NCBI RefSeq assembly: GCF_905220565.1
Contig: NC_059415.1
Span: 9,352,501-9,416,500, forward strand
Length of the DNA stretch: 64,000 nt
Reading direction: 5' to 3'
DNA from: Melitaea cinxia
Taxonomy: Eukaryota > Arthropoda > Insecta > Lepidoptera > Nymphalidae
Of the stretch, positions 34,886 to 46,594 are shown in pieces (position 1 is the stretch's first letter; every line of letters begins with the position of its first letter). The notes below the pieces were generated by a model. The model saw only the letters and a list, made by a program, of their open reading frames with translations, had not been told where the DNA came from and ran no database searches. The position numbers were made by a program, and so were the translations under genes.

Positions 34886-37701
34886 CTATTGAACTTTAAT
34901 TTTTATACTTGATTTTAATAAATTATAAATAAGTTTGATGATTAATTTAGTGATATAACCTAAGATGGCTAAAATTGATGCTACAATGGCTACCGATACT
35001 AAAACTAATTTAATTTCATAGTATTCAAACCATGTCAGGCGAGCAGCAGGGGATTGAAGGTGATGTCCGTCGTACTGCAAGACGTGTTCTACCCACCAAA
35101 CAGCTTTATCAAGAGGTTTGATAGGATTCGACCTCATTATATTTCTTAGTCGGACGATGTTATTCTTGAAGCTAAATATTAAAATAAATTAAAGTCCATG
35201 CATACCATTATGTCATAGTAATTATTCTTAAAAATCTTAAAAATATACTTTAAATTTAAATAAGTCAACCGACATCATCATCATCATCATTTCAGCCTAT
35301 CAGAGTCCACTGTTAGACATAGGCCTCCACAAGTCTACGCCAATAATGGCGTCAACTCATGTGTTTTACCCATAGTCACTACGCTGGGCAGGCGGGTTGG
35401 TAACCGCAGGGCTGGCTTTATCGCACCGAAGACACTGCTGTCCGTCTTCGGCCTGTCTATTTCAAAGCCAACAATTGGATGGTTATCCCACCATCGGTCG
35501 GGTTTATAAGTTCCAAGGTGGTAGTGGAACTGTGTTATCCCTTAGTCGCCTCTTACGACACCCACAGGAAGAGGGTGTGGCTCTTTACTGCCGTAGCCAC
35601 ACAGAGTGTAATCGAGATACAAACAATAATTTTTGTTCTTCTTAATCTATACAAAAAAAATAAAATCGGAATGTCTGTTTGTAGTATTAAAATAGCCACT
35701 TTGTATGTGCTGCCGCTGTGATGTATACACAGTACATAAACCAAAATAACATTTTTTACCATTTTTTTCTGTCTGTCTGACTATCTGTTTGTTCCGGCTA
35801 ATCTCTGAAACAGCTGGACCGATTTTGATGGGACTATCACTGGCAGATAACTGATGCAATAAGGAGTAACTTAGGGTCTTATTTTAGATATATATTTATT
35901 TTATAACTCTATGAACTGAAAAATAACTTTTTGTCAAATTCCACGCGGACGAAGCCACGGGCACAGCTCGTCGCTTTATATGAAAATCATTTTAAATATT
36001 AAGTAATAATTAATACGTTATTGTAGACCAAAATGAGCAGATATTTTGTTACACACTGGATAGTTCAGTGAACTTTACAAAACAACACCGTAAGCTTAGA
36101 TTAACGTAGGTTTATTTTACCTTTTGTCTTCAATCACGGTTGTCACTGCTTCTTTGAATTCATTTTCCGTTAGAGTTAATAAGTCTAGCTGTTTTCCGAT
36201 TCCGTGGTAAACGTATTTTTCAACATTATACCATTGGTCTCCCAACATTGGAATACCAATTAATGGTACTGTAGCGTCAATAGCCTCGTCGGTTGATTGT
36301 ATACCTCCTTGTGTTACGAATAGTTTTACATTGGGATGTCCTGCAACGAATGAAAGTATATTATAATTTTCATTCCGTTTTTTCAAATCAATAAGCATAG
36401 TATTTAGTAGCATAAAGTAAAATTATATCACTATTATTTCTTTTACATTAAACGACAAGTTTAATGATTATTTGAAATTCACGCATTTGTCAATTCTTAA
36501 ATTTTTATTTCTTACACTTTATTTTTGTTATCCATTTATTATTGACCTTAAAATACTTACGTAGTACATCAGTTTGTGGGAACCATTTTGCTATTTTAAT
36601 GTTCTTTGACTGTCCCGGTAATGTATCCTTATCCCATTTCCAAAGGACGTTGTACGGTAGGTCAGAAAATACTTTTACCATAACCTGGATCTTTTCTGGT
36701 TGTAGTATAGAAGGTAAGACATTTGTGCCAAAACTTACATATATGACACCATTTTTTGATGAATCTAAATAGTTCTTGAGTTCCTGTCAAACGAAATAAT
36801 AAAAAGATTAAATAGTTTCCCTCGATTTCACTTAAACCGTGTAAAATTTTTAATTACTGATTACCGTAGGTAATTCTTTAGCTTCGGCTTGATGTATACC
36901 ACCAATGTACTGGATACTTGGCGGTACGGGATGATTGTCCGCCCAAATTGGGTGTTCGTTCAGGAACATCATTCGAATTGCACTACTTAGTTCTTCGTAT
37001 GTTGGAACATCATTGCCGAAATGTTTCCTCATTATTTGATTGTCAAAATCCTCAGTCGATGAAATAAGGAAACTTAATGCGACATTCTTAAAAAGTTCAA
37101 ATCCTTTCTCCCAAAATGTTAGATTATATAATCTTTGACTACCAGGTGTAGGATATAATAATGGATGTGTAGGCGCACCGAACATACTGTATTGCAAAGA
37201 AACAGCACCAAAAGAACTCACTATAATCACCGGTGCATCAAATATATGAGCCATTCCCATGAGTGGACGGTTGCAAGCTTCTAGTATAAGTAAATCATAA
37301 TAATTTCTTGGTTTGTTCCTTATGATAGATTTCACTTGTGGTGTCTCCATTTGATAGTCGAGGACTGCTGCAAAACTTTCGAATATCTTTTTCACTTGAA
37401 GCAGTATATCATCTTTATTGCCACTGTGATGTGCTAAAACTTGTTGCCATCTTTTATATGAACCTTCTCGTACATCTATCTCCGTTAGATTTGCAGGAGC
37501 TTGTCCTTTCGGGAAGACTGGATCAGCTGTGACAACGTAGACTTCATGACCGCGCCTAGCTAACTCCTGAGTTAAAGGACGGAAGGTAACTTGATGACTA
37601 ATGGACGGAGTCGGGAAATACGCTAATATTCTTGCTCCTTGTATTCCTGTCACCGATAACACAAACAGCAGGAACACCTGCGTGCGCCACGACACCGCCA
37701 T
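34886..37701 (-). CDS. UDP-glycosyltransferase, complete four-exon gene (UGT33-like)
   Basis: Exons on the minus strand: 37701-36865, 36783-36561, 36340-36121 and 35171-34886. All junctions are GT/AG and the phases agree (0, 1, 2), giving 521 codons, the normal UGT length. Residues 1-22 form a signal peptide. H36 in PTPSISHQ fits the catalytic histidine. Exon 1 supplies the acceptor-binding half. The UGT signature runs over residues 361-389 (FVTQGGIQSTDEA.. to GDQ), with the sugar-nucleotide contacts D388 and Q389. Residues about 482-503 are a membrane anchor, followed by a short Lys-rich cytosolic tail. Such enzymes sit on the luminal ER face and transfer glucose from UDP-glucose to lipophilic compounds (plant toxins, insecticides, pigments); that role is family knowledge. 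The start is favoured by the signal peptide and a GACATGG context. No frameshift or missing motif was seen. UGT33 is my best family guess from the FPTPSISHQ and QGGIQSTDEA stretches; UGT40-type relatives are possible. Confidence 0.95.
35272..35620 (+). repeat. Repeat family B, longest copy, inside UGT intron 3
   Basis: From CATCATCATCATTTCAGCCT to TATCCCTTAGTCGCCTCTTA, CACCCACAGGAAGAGGGTGT and GTAGCCACACAG. It is antisense to the UGT transcript. Confidence 0.78.
35645..35971 (+). mobile_element. Helitron (family E) inside UGT intron 3
   Basis: Starts TCTATACAAAAAAAATAAAA and ends GACGAAGCCACGGGCACAGC followed by TCGTCG. With the family B repeat it makes up most of the 949-base intron; the other two introns are 81 and 220 bases. 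Confidence 0.72.
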
Positions 37702-37737
37702 GTCTTACTTGGAATTGACAAAAACTATCGCATTATT

Positions 37738-37752
37738 TACCATATATATGAT
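37738..37752 (-). promoter_or_regulatory. Possible TATA-like element of the UGT gene
   Basis: CATATATATGG on the minus strand, about 40 bases before the UGT ATG. In AT-rich DNA this may be chance; the transcription start is unknown. Confidence 0.25.
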
Positions 37753-38526
37753 ACTTTTGTGGCGTTTTATTTTTTTATCGTATCACAGTTTTATCGATTA
37801 CTAAATATTTTTTGATAAACATTCATTTCAATCGTGATAAAAAATTGTTAAAATAGGTAATTAATCTAATAAAACAAAATCCGTGAGCGAGATTTTCGAT
37901 AGAACAAATGTTTATTAAATGTAAGTACGATATTTACGCATAATTAATATATGTAATTACATAGAACTATTCTTGCGTTTTCATTAAATTTCTGGCTTAT
38001 AAAGTAAAGTTAAACACGATACACGATCCCGGAATTACAGGACAACCCCCGAATTATAGACATTTAACAAAAACTATTTATTGTATTTGAAGCCATTCAA
38101 AAAAAGATGAATGTAATTTAAAAAAATGCAACATTGTGTGTTTCTTTTTGGAAACCTATTTGCAGATAATGCTTATGCAGAATAGATATGAGTTGAGTAA
38201 TTTTTTGTATTAATGCATGAAATAGATAGATCCCATTAAAATACTTCTTACAGGTTTTTAAACTTTACAGATAGTTTATAAAATAGCTTACCATAAAAAC
38301 TAAAGTAACTCTACAAAAGTTTTTTACATAATTCCGTGCTTGTAATCAACAACACATTTCGCGTTATTCCTAAGATAATATTTTTTGTATATATTGATAA
38401 AAAAAAATACCTTATCATCTAATCGAATAAATATTGTTTTTCTGTAAGAATCTCAGATAGTCAATCAAACAATGAAAAATTCCTCGAGCAGTGCATCTTA
38501 CTCCCGAGTAGAAATTTCTTCGTCTT
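37753..38526. other. 5' flank of the UGT gene
   Basis: Very AT-rich, no repeat or coding region recognised. Confidence 0.4.
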
Positions 38527-38695
38527 CTTTAGAAGGACCTGACCAGGCATGCCTGATCAGGATTAGATAAGGCATGTAACGCAGATGATTTGTCTAGACC
38601 TGATCAGGATGAGATGAGATTTTCTGAACGAAAACTGAAGATCAGGAAATCTCATTTCATCCTGATCAGCCGATTTGGTCCAGTCCTTTTAAAAA
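38527..38695. repeat. Nested palindromic repeat around CCTGATCAGG
   Basis: Inner arms 38600-38622 and 38647-38669 (23 bp, one mismatch) enclose 24 bases. A palindrome-rich CCTGACCAGGCATGCCTGATCAGG-type stretch lies at 38537-38563. Outer flanks AGAAGGACCTGACC and GGTCCAGTCCTTTT are also roughly complementary. It could be a foldback element. Confidence 0.7.
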
Positions 38696-39496
38696 ACACG
38701 AATGTATATTCGTGAAAAAATTGTTTAACTAAAAAAAAGCCAATTGATATTATAAATAATATGTTACTTAACATAATTATTATGATATTTATTTCCGTTT
38801 ATTTTTTCCAATGTATTATTTATTTATGTTTTTACTTTAAATATTAATTATTTTTATTTATTTTTGTTATTAATTAATTATTATTATTAATTAAATTTTA
38901 TTTATTAACTTCTAATAATTAACTACTAAACACATGTTTTCTGCTATTGATTCTGTGTCTACACACTATAAACACGAGGAATAATCACTGGAATTACGAT
39001 TTACCTAAGATCGCTGTCAGAAAGTAGGTCAGAATTGAGTAGAACTGAGATATTTTACATAAATTCGAGGAGTATTAGATCCACCAGTGGACATTAGGTT
39101 AGGACTATAGGTTGAAAGGAAGAGAAGCGAAACAATATACCTGTTCATTTGATTTATAAGTATTCTTAGTTTACTTTACTTCAATCACTTTTACTAAACG
39201 AGTAAAATACATTTCTCTCCATAATTTTTTATATACATATATAAACATTTTTTAATATCATATCAAAAATCGACCGTTCCAGCGGGGATCGAACCTCCAT
39301 CTCCGACTTACCGTGTCTATATAATATAAGATAAAAAACGAAATTATTTAAACAATAATTTCAAGAAATGTAATGGAAGTTTCTTGAGGTGTACGTAAAA
39401 AAATTAGAAAAATTAAGAAAATTGAAAAATATAAATGACAAGTAAAAGTTACAATTTCGTGAAATGTGTGCGTATCTTTTATTTTCTGCTGGAAAT
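38696..39496. other. Intergenic, AT-rich
   Basis: Runs of TTATTAATTATTATT; nothing supported. Confidence 0.4.
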
Positions 39497-39667
39497 TACA
39501 TAGTATAAAACAAAGTCGCTTATTAAAACTACGCAACTGATTTCGATACGGTTTTCTTTAGTAAATAGAGTGATTCTAGAGGAAGGTTTATATGTCTAAT
39601 ACATGTATAATATATTAGAGGAACACTAATAGATTTGCAACCATGTAAAGCCGGGGCGGGTCGCTAG
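39497..39667 (+). mobile_element. Helitron (family F)
   Basis: TACATAGTATAAAACAAAGTCG-type start (shortened core TATAAAACAAAGTCGCTT) and GGCGGGTCGCTAG|T end. Confidence 0.68.
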
Positions 39668-39689
39668 TTTTTTAATCATTCATCATTGG

Positions 39690-40045
39690 CCTTAGTCCGT
39701 CAATTGCAGACGATTTAGGCAGCGTCAGTGTCTGTGTCGCCTAGGACACTCTTCAGGAAAAAACAGAGTTGCCTAAGCATTGCGCCACCCTCTCGACCTC
39801 ACTGGCTAGGCCCACAGGAACGACGAGTCGATACGTGTGGAGCCAGTTCGGCTGCAGGAGTCTTTCGCATTTTAGACCTATGCCACGAATGCTTAACAGA
39901 GACCCCATTCCGGGTTTTAAATGAAGTTTTCCTACTCCAAGACCCTGATGATTTTGAGCCAGGTTTATCCCTCGGTCGCCTTTTACGACCCCCACGGGAA
40001 GAAAGGGGATGGTGCTATTCTACTCGGCCACACGACACAGTTTTT
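39690..40045 (+). repeat. Repeat family B-related element
   Basis: Contains TATCCCTCGGTCGCCTTTTA, CCCCCACGGGAAGAAAGGGG and GGTGCTATTCTACTCGGCC, the same 3' module as 35272-35620, behind a different 5' half. Confidence 0.6.
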
Positions 40046-40269
40046 TAATAAATATACATTTATACAATATCAACAAACCAGAGATTTCGCAACACAGATT
40101 TCTACGTGTTGTCCAAAGAGCAAATAGATAAGCAAATTACGATTAAAAACTAGATATATTAATTATCACTTAAACTATTGCGTTACACGAAAGAATTTAA
40201 ATCTCTACAAAAATTTTGTAAAATATAAACCATCTGTGATTTTTTGTTCACTTTGTATTTTTTACACTA

Positions 40270-40645
40270 GGTGGTGGTTGTTACACGGTGGCAAACAAGC
40301 GTAAAATCCGTCTGATGGTAAGCAATTAGCATAACCTACGAAAGAGAAAGCATGAAAAGCGCGTTTTCGACCCTGTCCCCGCTGACAACACAACGCATTC
40401 CCAGAAACTGGCTACGAGTACCTTACTCACTAAGGAAACACAACAATACCAGGGAACAATATTATTTATCTGTGATATTCTATATGCCTCGGAGAGCACG
40501 TTAAGCCATCGGTCCCGTTTGTTGTAGGGAATATATCTGCCAACCCGCATTGAAGCAGCGTGGTGGAAGCTCTGTCCCTTCTCCTACATGGGGAAAGAGG
40601 CCTATGCCCAGTAGTGGGATATTAACGGCTGAAGCGATTCTATAT
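40270..40645 (+). repeat. Family A repeat fused to a family C tail
   Basis: Up to about 40490 it follows family A (GGCAAACAAGCGTAAAATCC, TGATGGTAAGCAATTAGC, TACCTTACTCACTAAGG). From about 40495 it follows family C (GTTGTAGGGAATATATCTGC, CCCAGTAGTGGGATATTA). It is either an insertion or a recombinant. Confidence 0.6.
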
Positions 40646-41794
40646 CAGTAGAGCTTTAGCCATAGTTTTTTTTTTTAATCTACCGATATTTTTAAATAAC
40701 AGCGCACCGGTTGACAATCATTTGTATTGGCCATACAGATGTTGGTACATACATATAAAAATGGTATAAATGTACTGCTATTTGTTAGTAAAAATAAATA
40801 ATATATCATGTACTTTGTCCATCGGCTAGCGTCATCTGTCGAATAGCTTTGACGGCAATCAATGATACAGATTCTAATAATTGTTTTTTTTACATGTATC
40901 AATGTAAAGTTCTTAGTGATCAAATAAATACAAATAAAATAAATAAGAACAAGATGAAACATATTTCTAAAATACGCAAAATATGATAACCTCCGCTTTG
41001 TGGAGTATTTATTTCCTATTTGTTCAATAGTTTTATCAGCATCGCCATCTGGGGACGCGTTGGTATCCGTAACAAACTTTCAAACTTTCTGAAAATATGA
41101 GTTGTGTTTGGAATCCTGATTATGAAACAGTCTGCGTATTTAGTTTTAAATTAACAATGTTGATAGTAGTACAAATTAATTTGTATCTACTCATAACTTC
41201 CGCTCGATTACACTAAATTGGAAAATTATTTTTCTGATGTTAACCCTTATACCCAATAGGGTTCCGATAGATGGCATTAAAACGTCGTCATCGTTTGTTA
41301 ACTTAAAAAAAAATGTGTAATAATTGCTCAATAAGTATTTCCATTCTGGGAGCCTTTCCTATAAAAATCAATAGAATCAGGTTGCTAAATTTCTTAAAAA
41401 TATGTATTTTGTTTATATTTTTTATTTTTTTAATTTAAATAAATTTCAGTTTTTGCTAACTTTTTTAAAGTCAGTTAAAAAGAAATATGCACGAACCTTG
41501 GTACGTACGTTTTTTTTTTGGTGTGTATTACTTACTTTGGAAATCGGTAACAAATATTGACCTTTACTAACATTTTTTTTTAAGTTTAAGAGAAAGAAGG
41601 CAATCACAAATCAATAATTTGAAAATGATTCTATTTAAGACAGTTAATGATATTTTTGTTTATATTTGCCGAAATCATTTACCGCAAGTTTGAACTTCTT
41701 TACAACTAATTTATTGTTTTTTCTACTTTATTCTCAATCCCGCAATTCCATATACCAACCAAACAAATTATAATATAGTGAATTCTCACATGAC
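40646..41794. other. Intergenic, nothing supported
   Basis: AT-rich; the minus-strand frame at 40675-40962 has no recognisable domain. Confidence 0.4.
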
Positions 41795-42062
41795 AAACAT
41801 TTGTTTTGGCTATATAGATTTTTGCCGTAGTCTGGGTGTTTGTACAGTCCTTGTGGGTCTCGCCACCGTGCCTCGGACAACACATTTAGCCGTCGGTTCC
41901 GACTGTTATCAATATCATGTACACCTGATAGCAATCGTTACTCATAGTAGGGAATATATCTGCCAAACTCGCATTCTAGCAGCGTGTTGGATTAAGCTCT
42001 GATCCTTCTCCTACATGGAAAAAGAGGCCTATGCCTAGCAGTGGGAAATTGCAGGCTGAAGC
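41795..42062 (+). repeat. SINE-like repeat family C
   Basis: TTTGTTTTGGCTATATAGAT, GTCTCGCCACCGTGCCTCGG, AGGCCTATGCCTAGCAGTGG and a GCAGGCTGAAGCCATAGCG end. Confidence 0.7.
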
Positions 42063-42899
42063 CATAGCGATATGAAATTACATTCAAAATAATAGGTTGT
42101 TGAAACCTTAGACTTAATTTTACCCAAACACATATCCAAATTTTTATATATCATTTTTTTTCTTTTCACCTTATTCGATTTTAATCACAAATAAACAAAA
42201 CTCGAAGGTTACAATATTTTTTCTTTATTATTGTAAGTACAATTGGCATGATAATCTTGTTTTCGTAACGTAAGAGAAAATAAATTTCAGTGCGAATAAA
42301 GATTTTTTTGTTATAAATTTGAAACACAAACAAACACAGTGTAATTTAAAAATCACAATTTCATTTTCATCAAATTAAATAAATCTATAACGTAATATCT
42401 AACTATGTTTCTTATCATTACATTAAGCCCAATACTAAAGTTCACGTTAAAATGTATATAATCGACAAAACATAAAATATAAATATAAAAATATATATAT
42501 TAGGTACAGTATTCACAGCTTGGCAAAAAAAAGGTGTGGAATAAGTGAGGCAGCCCGAAATACTACGTGTCGACACTATTTGATACTTGTAATTTTTACC
42601 ATTAAATATTCGGATGTAGTACCTAATAATTACTTGAGATTAGTAATGTTTACTATTTATTGTTAATTAAAAGCCTTATTGCTGAAATCAGATAGAGGAT
42701 ATATTATTCATTATTGTGAAAATCTGATATCGCTGCTTACCGCTCTGCGAAACAGGTGTGAGGTATGTATGTATTACAATTTACATAATAAGACGGAAAA
42801 TCCAACAACACGTTTTATGTAAAATTTTACTGAATTTTTGTATTTCAATACATAAGTTCAAACCCCGGTCTTGTAAACAGATTGTTGTAATATATATAG
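42063..42899. other. Intergenic, nothing supported
   Basis: AT-rich, no exon-like signal. Confidence 0.4.
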
Positions 42900-43079
42900 T
42901 ACCTATGTAATAAGGTGAATTAAAAATAAAGTTTGACGGCTGTCAGTCCGTATCTAGCAATGGTTGTTTTACTACACAGATCATGCAAGTAAGCCGCGTC
43001 AACGCCGCTGTACGTCACTACTATGGATGTGTGCAGTCACGTGGTGCAGTACGCAGTGTGCACTGCGCACGCTGGTTGG

Positions 43080-43145
43080 GTGACGCTTCATTGTAATTGG
43101 TTATATTAAGTGCCGTTTCATTGTAATTGGCTATAATTTAGAACA
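43080..43145 (+). promoter_or_regulatory. Duplicated CCAAT-like motif in a GC-richer island
   Basis: Two near-copies of TTCATTGTAATTGG (inverted CCAAT), about 30 bases apart, lie beside a CpG-containing stretch (CACTGCGCACGCTGG). This could be a promoter, but no downstream gene is proven. Confidence 0.3.
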
Positions 43146-43265
43146 CAAATGCGTTACGTGTGATAGAAAAGAGATAAAATGCTGTTCTGTCTTCGTTGCA
43201 CAGCACACCCATCGATCGTCATACCTCTGGCAGCCATAAATTTAAAAGAAAAGCGCAACCATTAC

Positions 43266-43640
43266 CTTTTGACCGCCACGCCTCAAAACCATTCCCGTGC
43301 CCTGTACGCCAAGGCATAAAATAAACAAAAATACCTACGAAAAAAATAGTGCTGACAAGAGTCGTTATCGAGTACCACACAGTGACTTGTTCTTGTTGGT
43401 TTTTATGCAATAAATGACTACTTATATAATCTAGGAAGGTTTATTTTTTAATATTTTTCTTGTGTTATCTTGCACTCGTTATATATACTTACAACAACAT
43501 AAATAAAAAACAAACATTACAAAAATAATCGTAGTAAAGCACAACACTCTTTTCTATCGCCATGACGTCATTGTCACGACTGGACGACTACGGCGCAGCT
43601 GACCTACGGTTATGAAACTCTCTTTAGAGACGTCCTGTGT
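43266..43640 (-). other. Candidate two-exon start of a small membrane protein
   Basis: On the minus strand an ATG (43564-43562) in a GTCATGGCG context opens a 24-codon frame that would end at a good donor, GTAAGTATAT. A second open stretch (about 43425-43266) reads EQVTVWYSITTLVSTIFFVG, then IFVYFMPWR, a clear single membrane segment, and ends at AAAAG|GTAATG. The phase would fit if the acceptor is a weak AG near 43426. TGACGTCA (a CRE-type octamer) covers 43563-43570. Against it: the acceptor lacks a pyrimidine tract, no next exon was found, and a 46-codon frame runs on the opposite strand (43179-43319). I do not recognise the product. Confidence 0.28.
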
Positions 43641-43744
43641 CGCACGCAAGGAAGCCGCAGGCTATATATCGATTTCGAATCGAATCGATATATACATGAA
43701 AAGTAATTTAGAAAAAAAATAACCAAATTCAAATTTGTAATTTT

Positions 43745-44165
43745 TTTACCGATTTCAAAAAAGGAGGAGGTTACTCAATTCGACCGATTCGATATATATT
43801 TTATATTTTTTTAATTTATGTTCGGGGATAACTTTGTCGTTTATGAAACGATTTTGATAATTCTTTTTTTGTTGGAAAGGAGATAACCCCGGTATAGTAC
43901 CATGCTAAGGAAACCAGGATTTTATAATGAGATCTCGAAAATCTGCATAACTTTTACTGGGTGCACCGATTTTGATGATTTTTAATTTAATCGAAAGCCG
44001 ATGTTTATCATGTAGTCACATTTAAATTTCATCCAAACCCGATTACAACTTTTTGATTGATCTTTGATAATGCGTATTTACTTGACTATTTTTTCGTCTA
44101 CCTACGTTGTATTACTTGTCGATATAATTGAAGTCAGTTTTTTTCGTTTGCCTGCAAACACAATT
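43745..44165 (+). repeat. Repeat family D
   Basis: ACCGATTTCAAAAAAGGAGG to TTGAAGTCAGTTTTTTTCGT and CTGCAAACACAATTAT. Confidence 0.72.
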
Positions 44166-44414
44166 ATTATCTTATTAGATAATAGTTTATTATTTAAGGT
44201 TCATTAGAACAGTATTCCACTGTGCCCCGTTCCATAGTCATAAGGCCAACGTTTTAAACGAGTTTTATAAAAACTTAGGTTATTTTTTGAACTTTCCACA
44301 CAATTGTCTCAAATGATTAAAATTAATGAAAAAAAAAATATCATTTACCTATCCTTTAAACTTTTTTACTAAAAAGAAAGTACTTTGAAAAGAAATCTCA
44401 ACTTTTGAACAAGA

Positions 44415-44640
44415 ATAATTGTGTTTGCTCGAATACAACGTAGATCGACGAAAAAATAGTTAAGTAACTACGCGTTATCAAAGATTACTCAAAAAGTAGA
44501 TATCAGATCTCAATGAAATTTATATGTGACCACAAGATAAACATCAGCTTTCGATAAAATTAAAAATTATCAAAATCGGTACACCCAGTAAAATGTTATT
44601 ACGGATTTTCAAGAGTCGCTACGCGCTGTAATTGGTCGAA
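44415..44640 (-). repeat. Repeat family D, partial, inverted relative to the copy upstream
   Basis: Starts AATAATTGTGTTTGCTCG and runs back through GTAGATCGACGAAAAAATAG to TTACGGATTTTCAAGAGTCG. It lacks the GAAGTCGG end block and forms an inverted pair with 43745-44165. Confidence 0.7.
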
Positions 44641-45476
44641 GCGTTACCACACGAATTAGTTTAGAATTCAAATTTTTATCGACACTGTTCCATAGTGCCC
44701 CGTGTTCCATTGTTCCCCAACTCAGTAGTTGATCCGATGAAGCAAATTAATATAATCGGTGCGGTCGATGCCAGCCTTAGTTTAAAAGAAATATTTACAT
44801 GCGTTAAATATTTTTTTGCTTAAGTACCAAATAGTACTAAAACAGTACTGAGTAAGTAGCAATATTTCAAATCAAATATTTCACGACACACGACACGACA
44901 TGGGTCTTAGAAAAAAAGCTTTTATGAGAGTGGGGGTTAGAGATGATATTGATGCTGCCAGACGATTTTGAGAATGAGAAAGAAAATCGTAATTTCGCTC
45001 TTAACCTTAGTTAAAAAAAAAGAAAAATATATATTTTTATTTTATTGTATATTATTAAAATCATCGATGCCTTCCAAAATGCGACGATGTTCTAAGGTAT
45101 CGCTCGTCTTGCACTTCACTAGTTTTCTCGCTATTCGCTTATGACGTCATCAGCGTGTCGTCTATACTTGACAACGGCGTGCAGAGAACGGATTAATGAA
45201 TACGGGCTAGAGATGCGCCAGATTTGAGATATCAGATTTATTATGGCGATTTGATTGATTTTAGTTGATTTGATTTTTTATTCATTTGCTATTTATGTGT
45301 TAGCTGATGATAGTTTTATGTTTTTTACCTTTTGTTTTATTCAAATATTAAATTATTTATAGAAAATATAACACGTTTGAGTTGAATTTTGAATAGCTAA
45401 TTGCAAAAATGACTTGTAATTATGATTTTTTTAAAGTGCAATAAAGAATATATAAATCATCTATACCATTTTGACT
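44641..45476. other. Intergenic, nothing supported
   Basis: A GTTCCATAGTGCCCCGTGTT stretch at 44690 resembles TGTGCCCCGTTCCATAG at 44222. A GC-richer patch with TATGACGTCAT lies near 45140. No gene recognised. Confidence 0.35.
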
Positions 45477-45610
45477 AGCCCGTTGGCGCAGTTTGTAGTG
45501 ACTACAGGTCAGCGGTGCTTTCTGCTCCGGAGGTTATGGGTTTGATTCCCACCCCGAGTCTGGGTATAATATATATTTATTTATATGTGTATTATTTATA
45601 TGTATGCTTA
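45477..45610 (+). repeat. tRNA-derived SINE, second type
   Basis: A-box-like TGGCGCAGTTTGTAGTGAC and B-box-like GGGTTTGATTCCCACCCC, followed by an AT-rich body (GTCTGGGTATAATATAT). It does not fold as an intact tRNA gene (no clear acceptor stem) and runs straight into the body. Confidence 0.65.
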
Positions 45611-46128
45611 TCAAAAAAAAAATAGCTATACCAGTCAGCTGTTACCTATAACACAAGCATTAAGTTGCTTACTTTAGGAACAGATGACCGTGTGTGTATG
45701 TTGTAAATATTTATTTATTTATTATTTATTTATACCTCTAGCGTCACATCCCTAGCGGTCAACTATAGACGACTTCGGCGTTCTGGACATATCATTTACG
45801 TGGAATAAAAATGCATGTTTTTATTTCAATGTTTCTCAGTACGTGTAGCTCTAAAAGACTTGTTTTTTATACTCAAATGTTGCGGGGATATTCTATTTTC
45901 ATAAATGTTGAATTAAAATCGTAGAAATATTTTTTTAATAATTTTATTTAATATTTTTGCGGTCCGGGTTTTTTGTCACCTATAGACGTCACTGGCGCAC
46001 AGGACTCGCGAGCCCTTGTCAAGTATAGGTGACTACGGCGGTCAAAAGGTTAAGCCGACGTAGCACCACTACTGTAGTCTTAAAAACCGCGTACTAAGTT
46101 CGCACGTCTATCAGCCCCTTTACAGGCT

Positions 46129-46580
46129 GAATCACTTATCTAATATTAAACTACCACCGATTCGGAAAAAGATTCGAGCTAGAAAAACCGGCAAGAAACT
46201 TTATCAGATCAACACTAAAAATATCAACTAGTACGTATATGATATCTACAACTGATTTCAAAATACAATTTATAACCAAATAAACTCAAGATATTCAATC
46301 ATAACAACATTACTATATTGAACTTCGTCCAAATAATAATGAAAATGCTACGCTTGCTTAAATATCCGTATAGAAATATTATGTTATCTATTTAACTGTA
46401 AGAACTGTGACCTCGCAGTTCATTCATTAGAATTTATAGCTTTCACTGTAGCCAAGATAGCATGGATCATTTCACCAATGTCGTGTCGAATGCAGCTGAT
46501 ACAATGAAGATTAAACGGTGCTAGATTTTTTTATATCACTTGGTCAGCAACAAGCTTATGGCCTACCTTTATGTGTTACC
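46129..46580 (+). repeat. Long direct repeat, copy 2 (partner 22186-22630)
   Basis: Nearly identical to copy 1 with only scattered changes. It diverges after GGCCTACCTTTATGTGTTAC, where Helitron E sequence begins instead of family A. Confidence 0.85.
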
Positions 46581-46594
46581 GTTACCTATATGTT

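Noticed and set aside
44884..44971. Short ATG frame (MGLRKKAFMRVGV..) in a gene-poor stretch
   Set aside because: Only 22 codons before the stop, with no splice site or conservation evidence.
45477..45560. Possible tRNA gene (A and B boxes)
   Set aside because: No intact acceptor stem or clear cloverleaf, and it continues into a SINE-type body.
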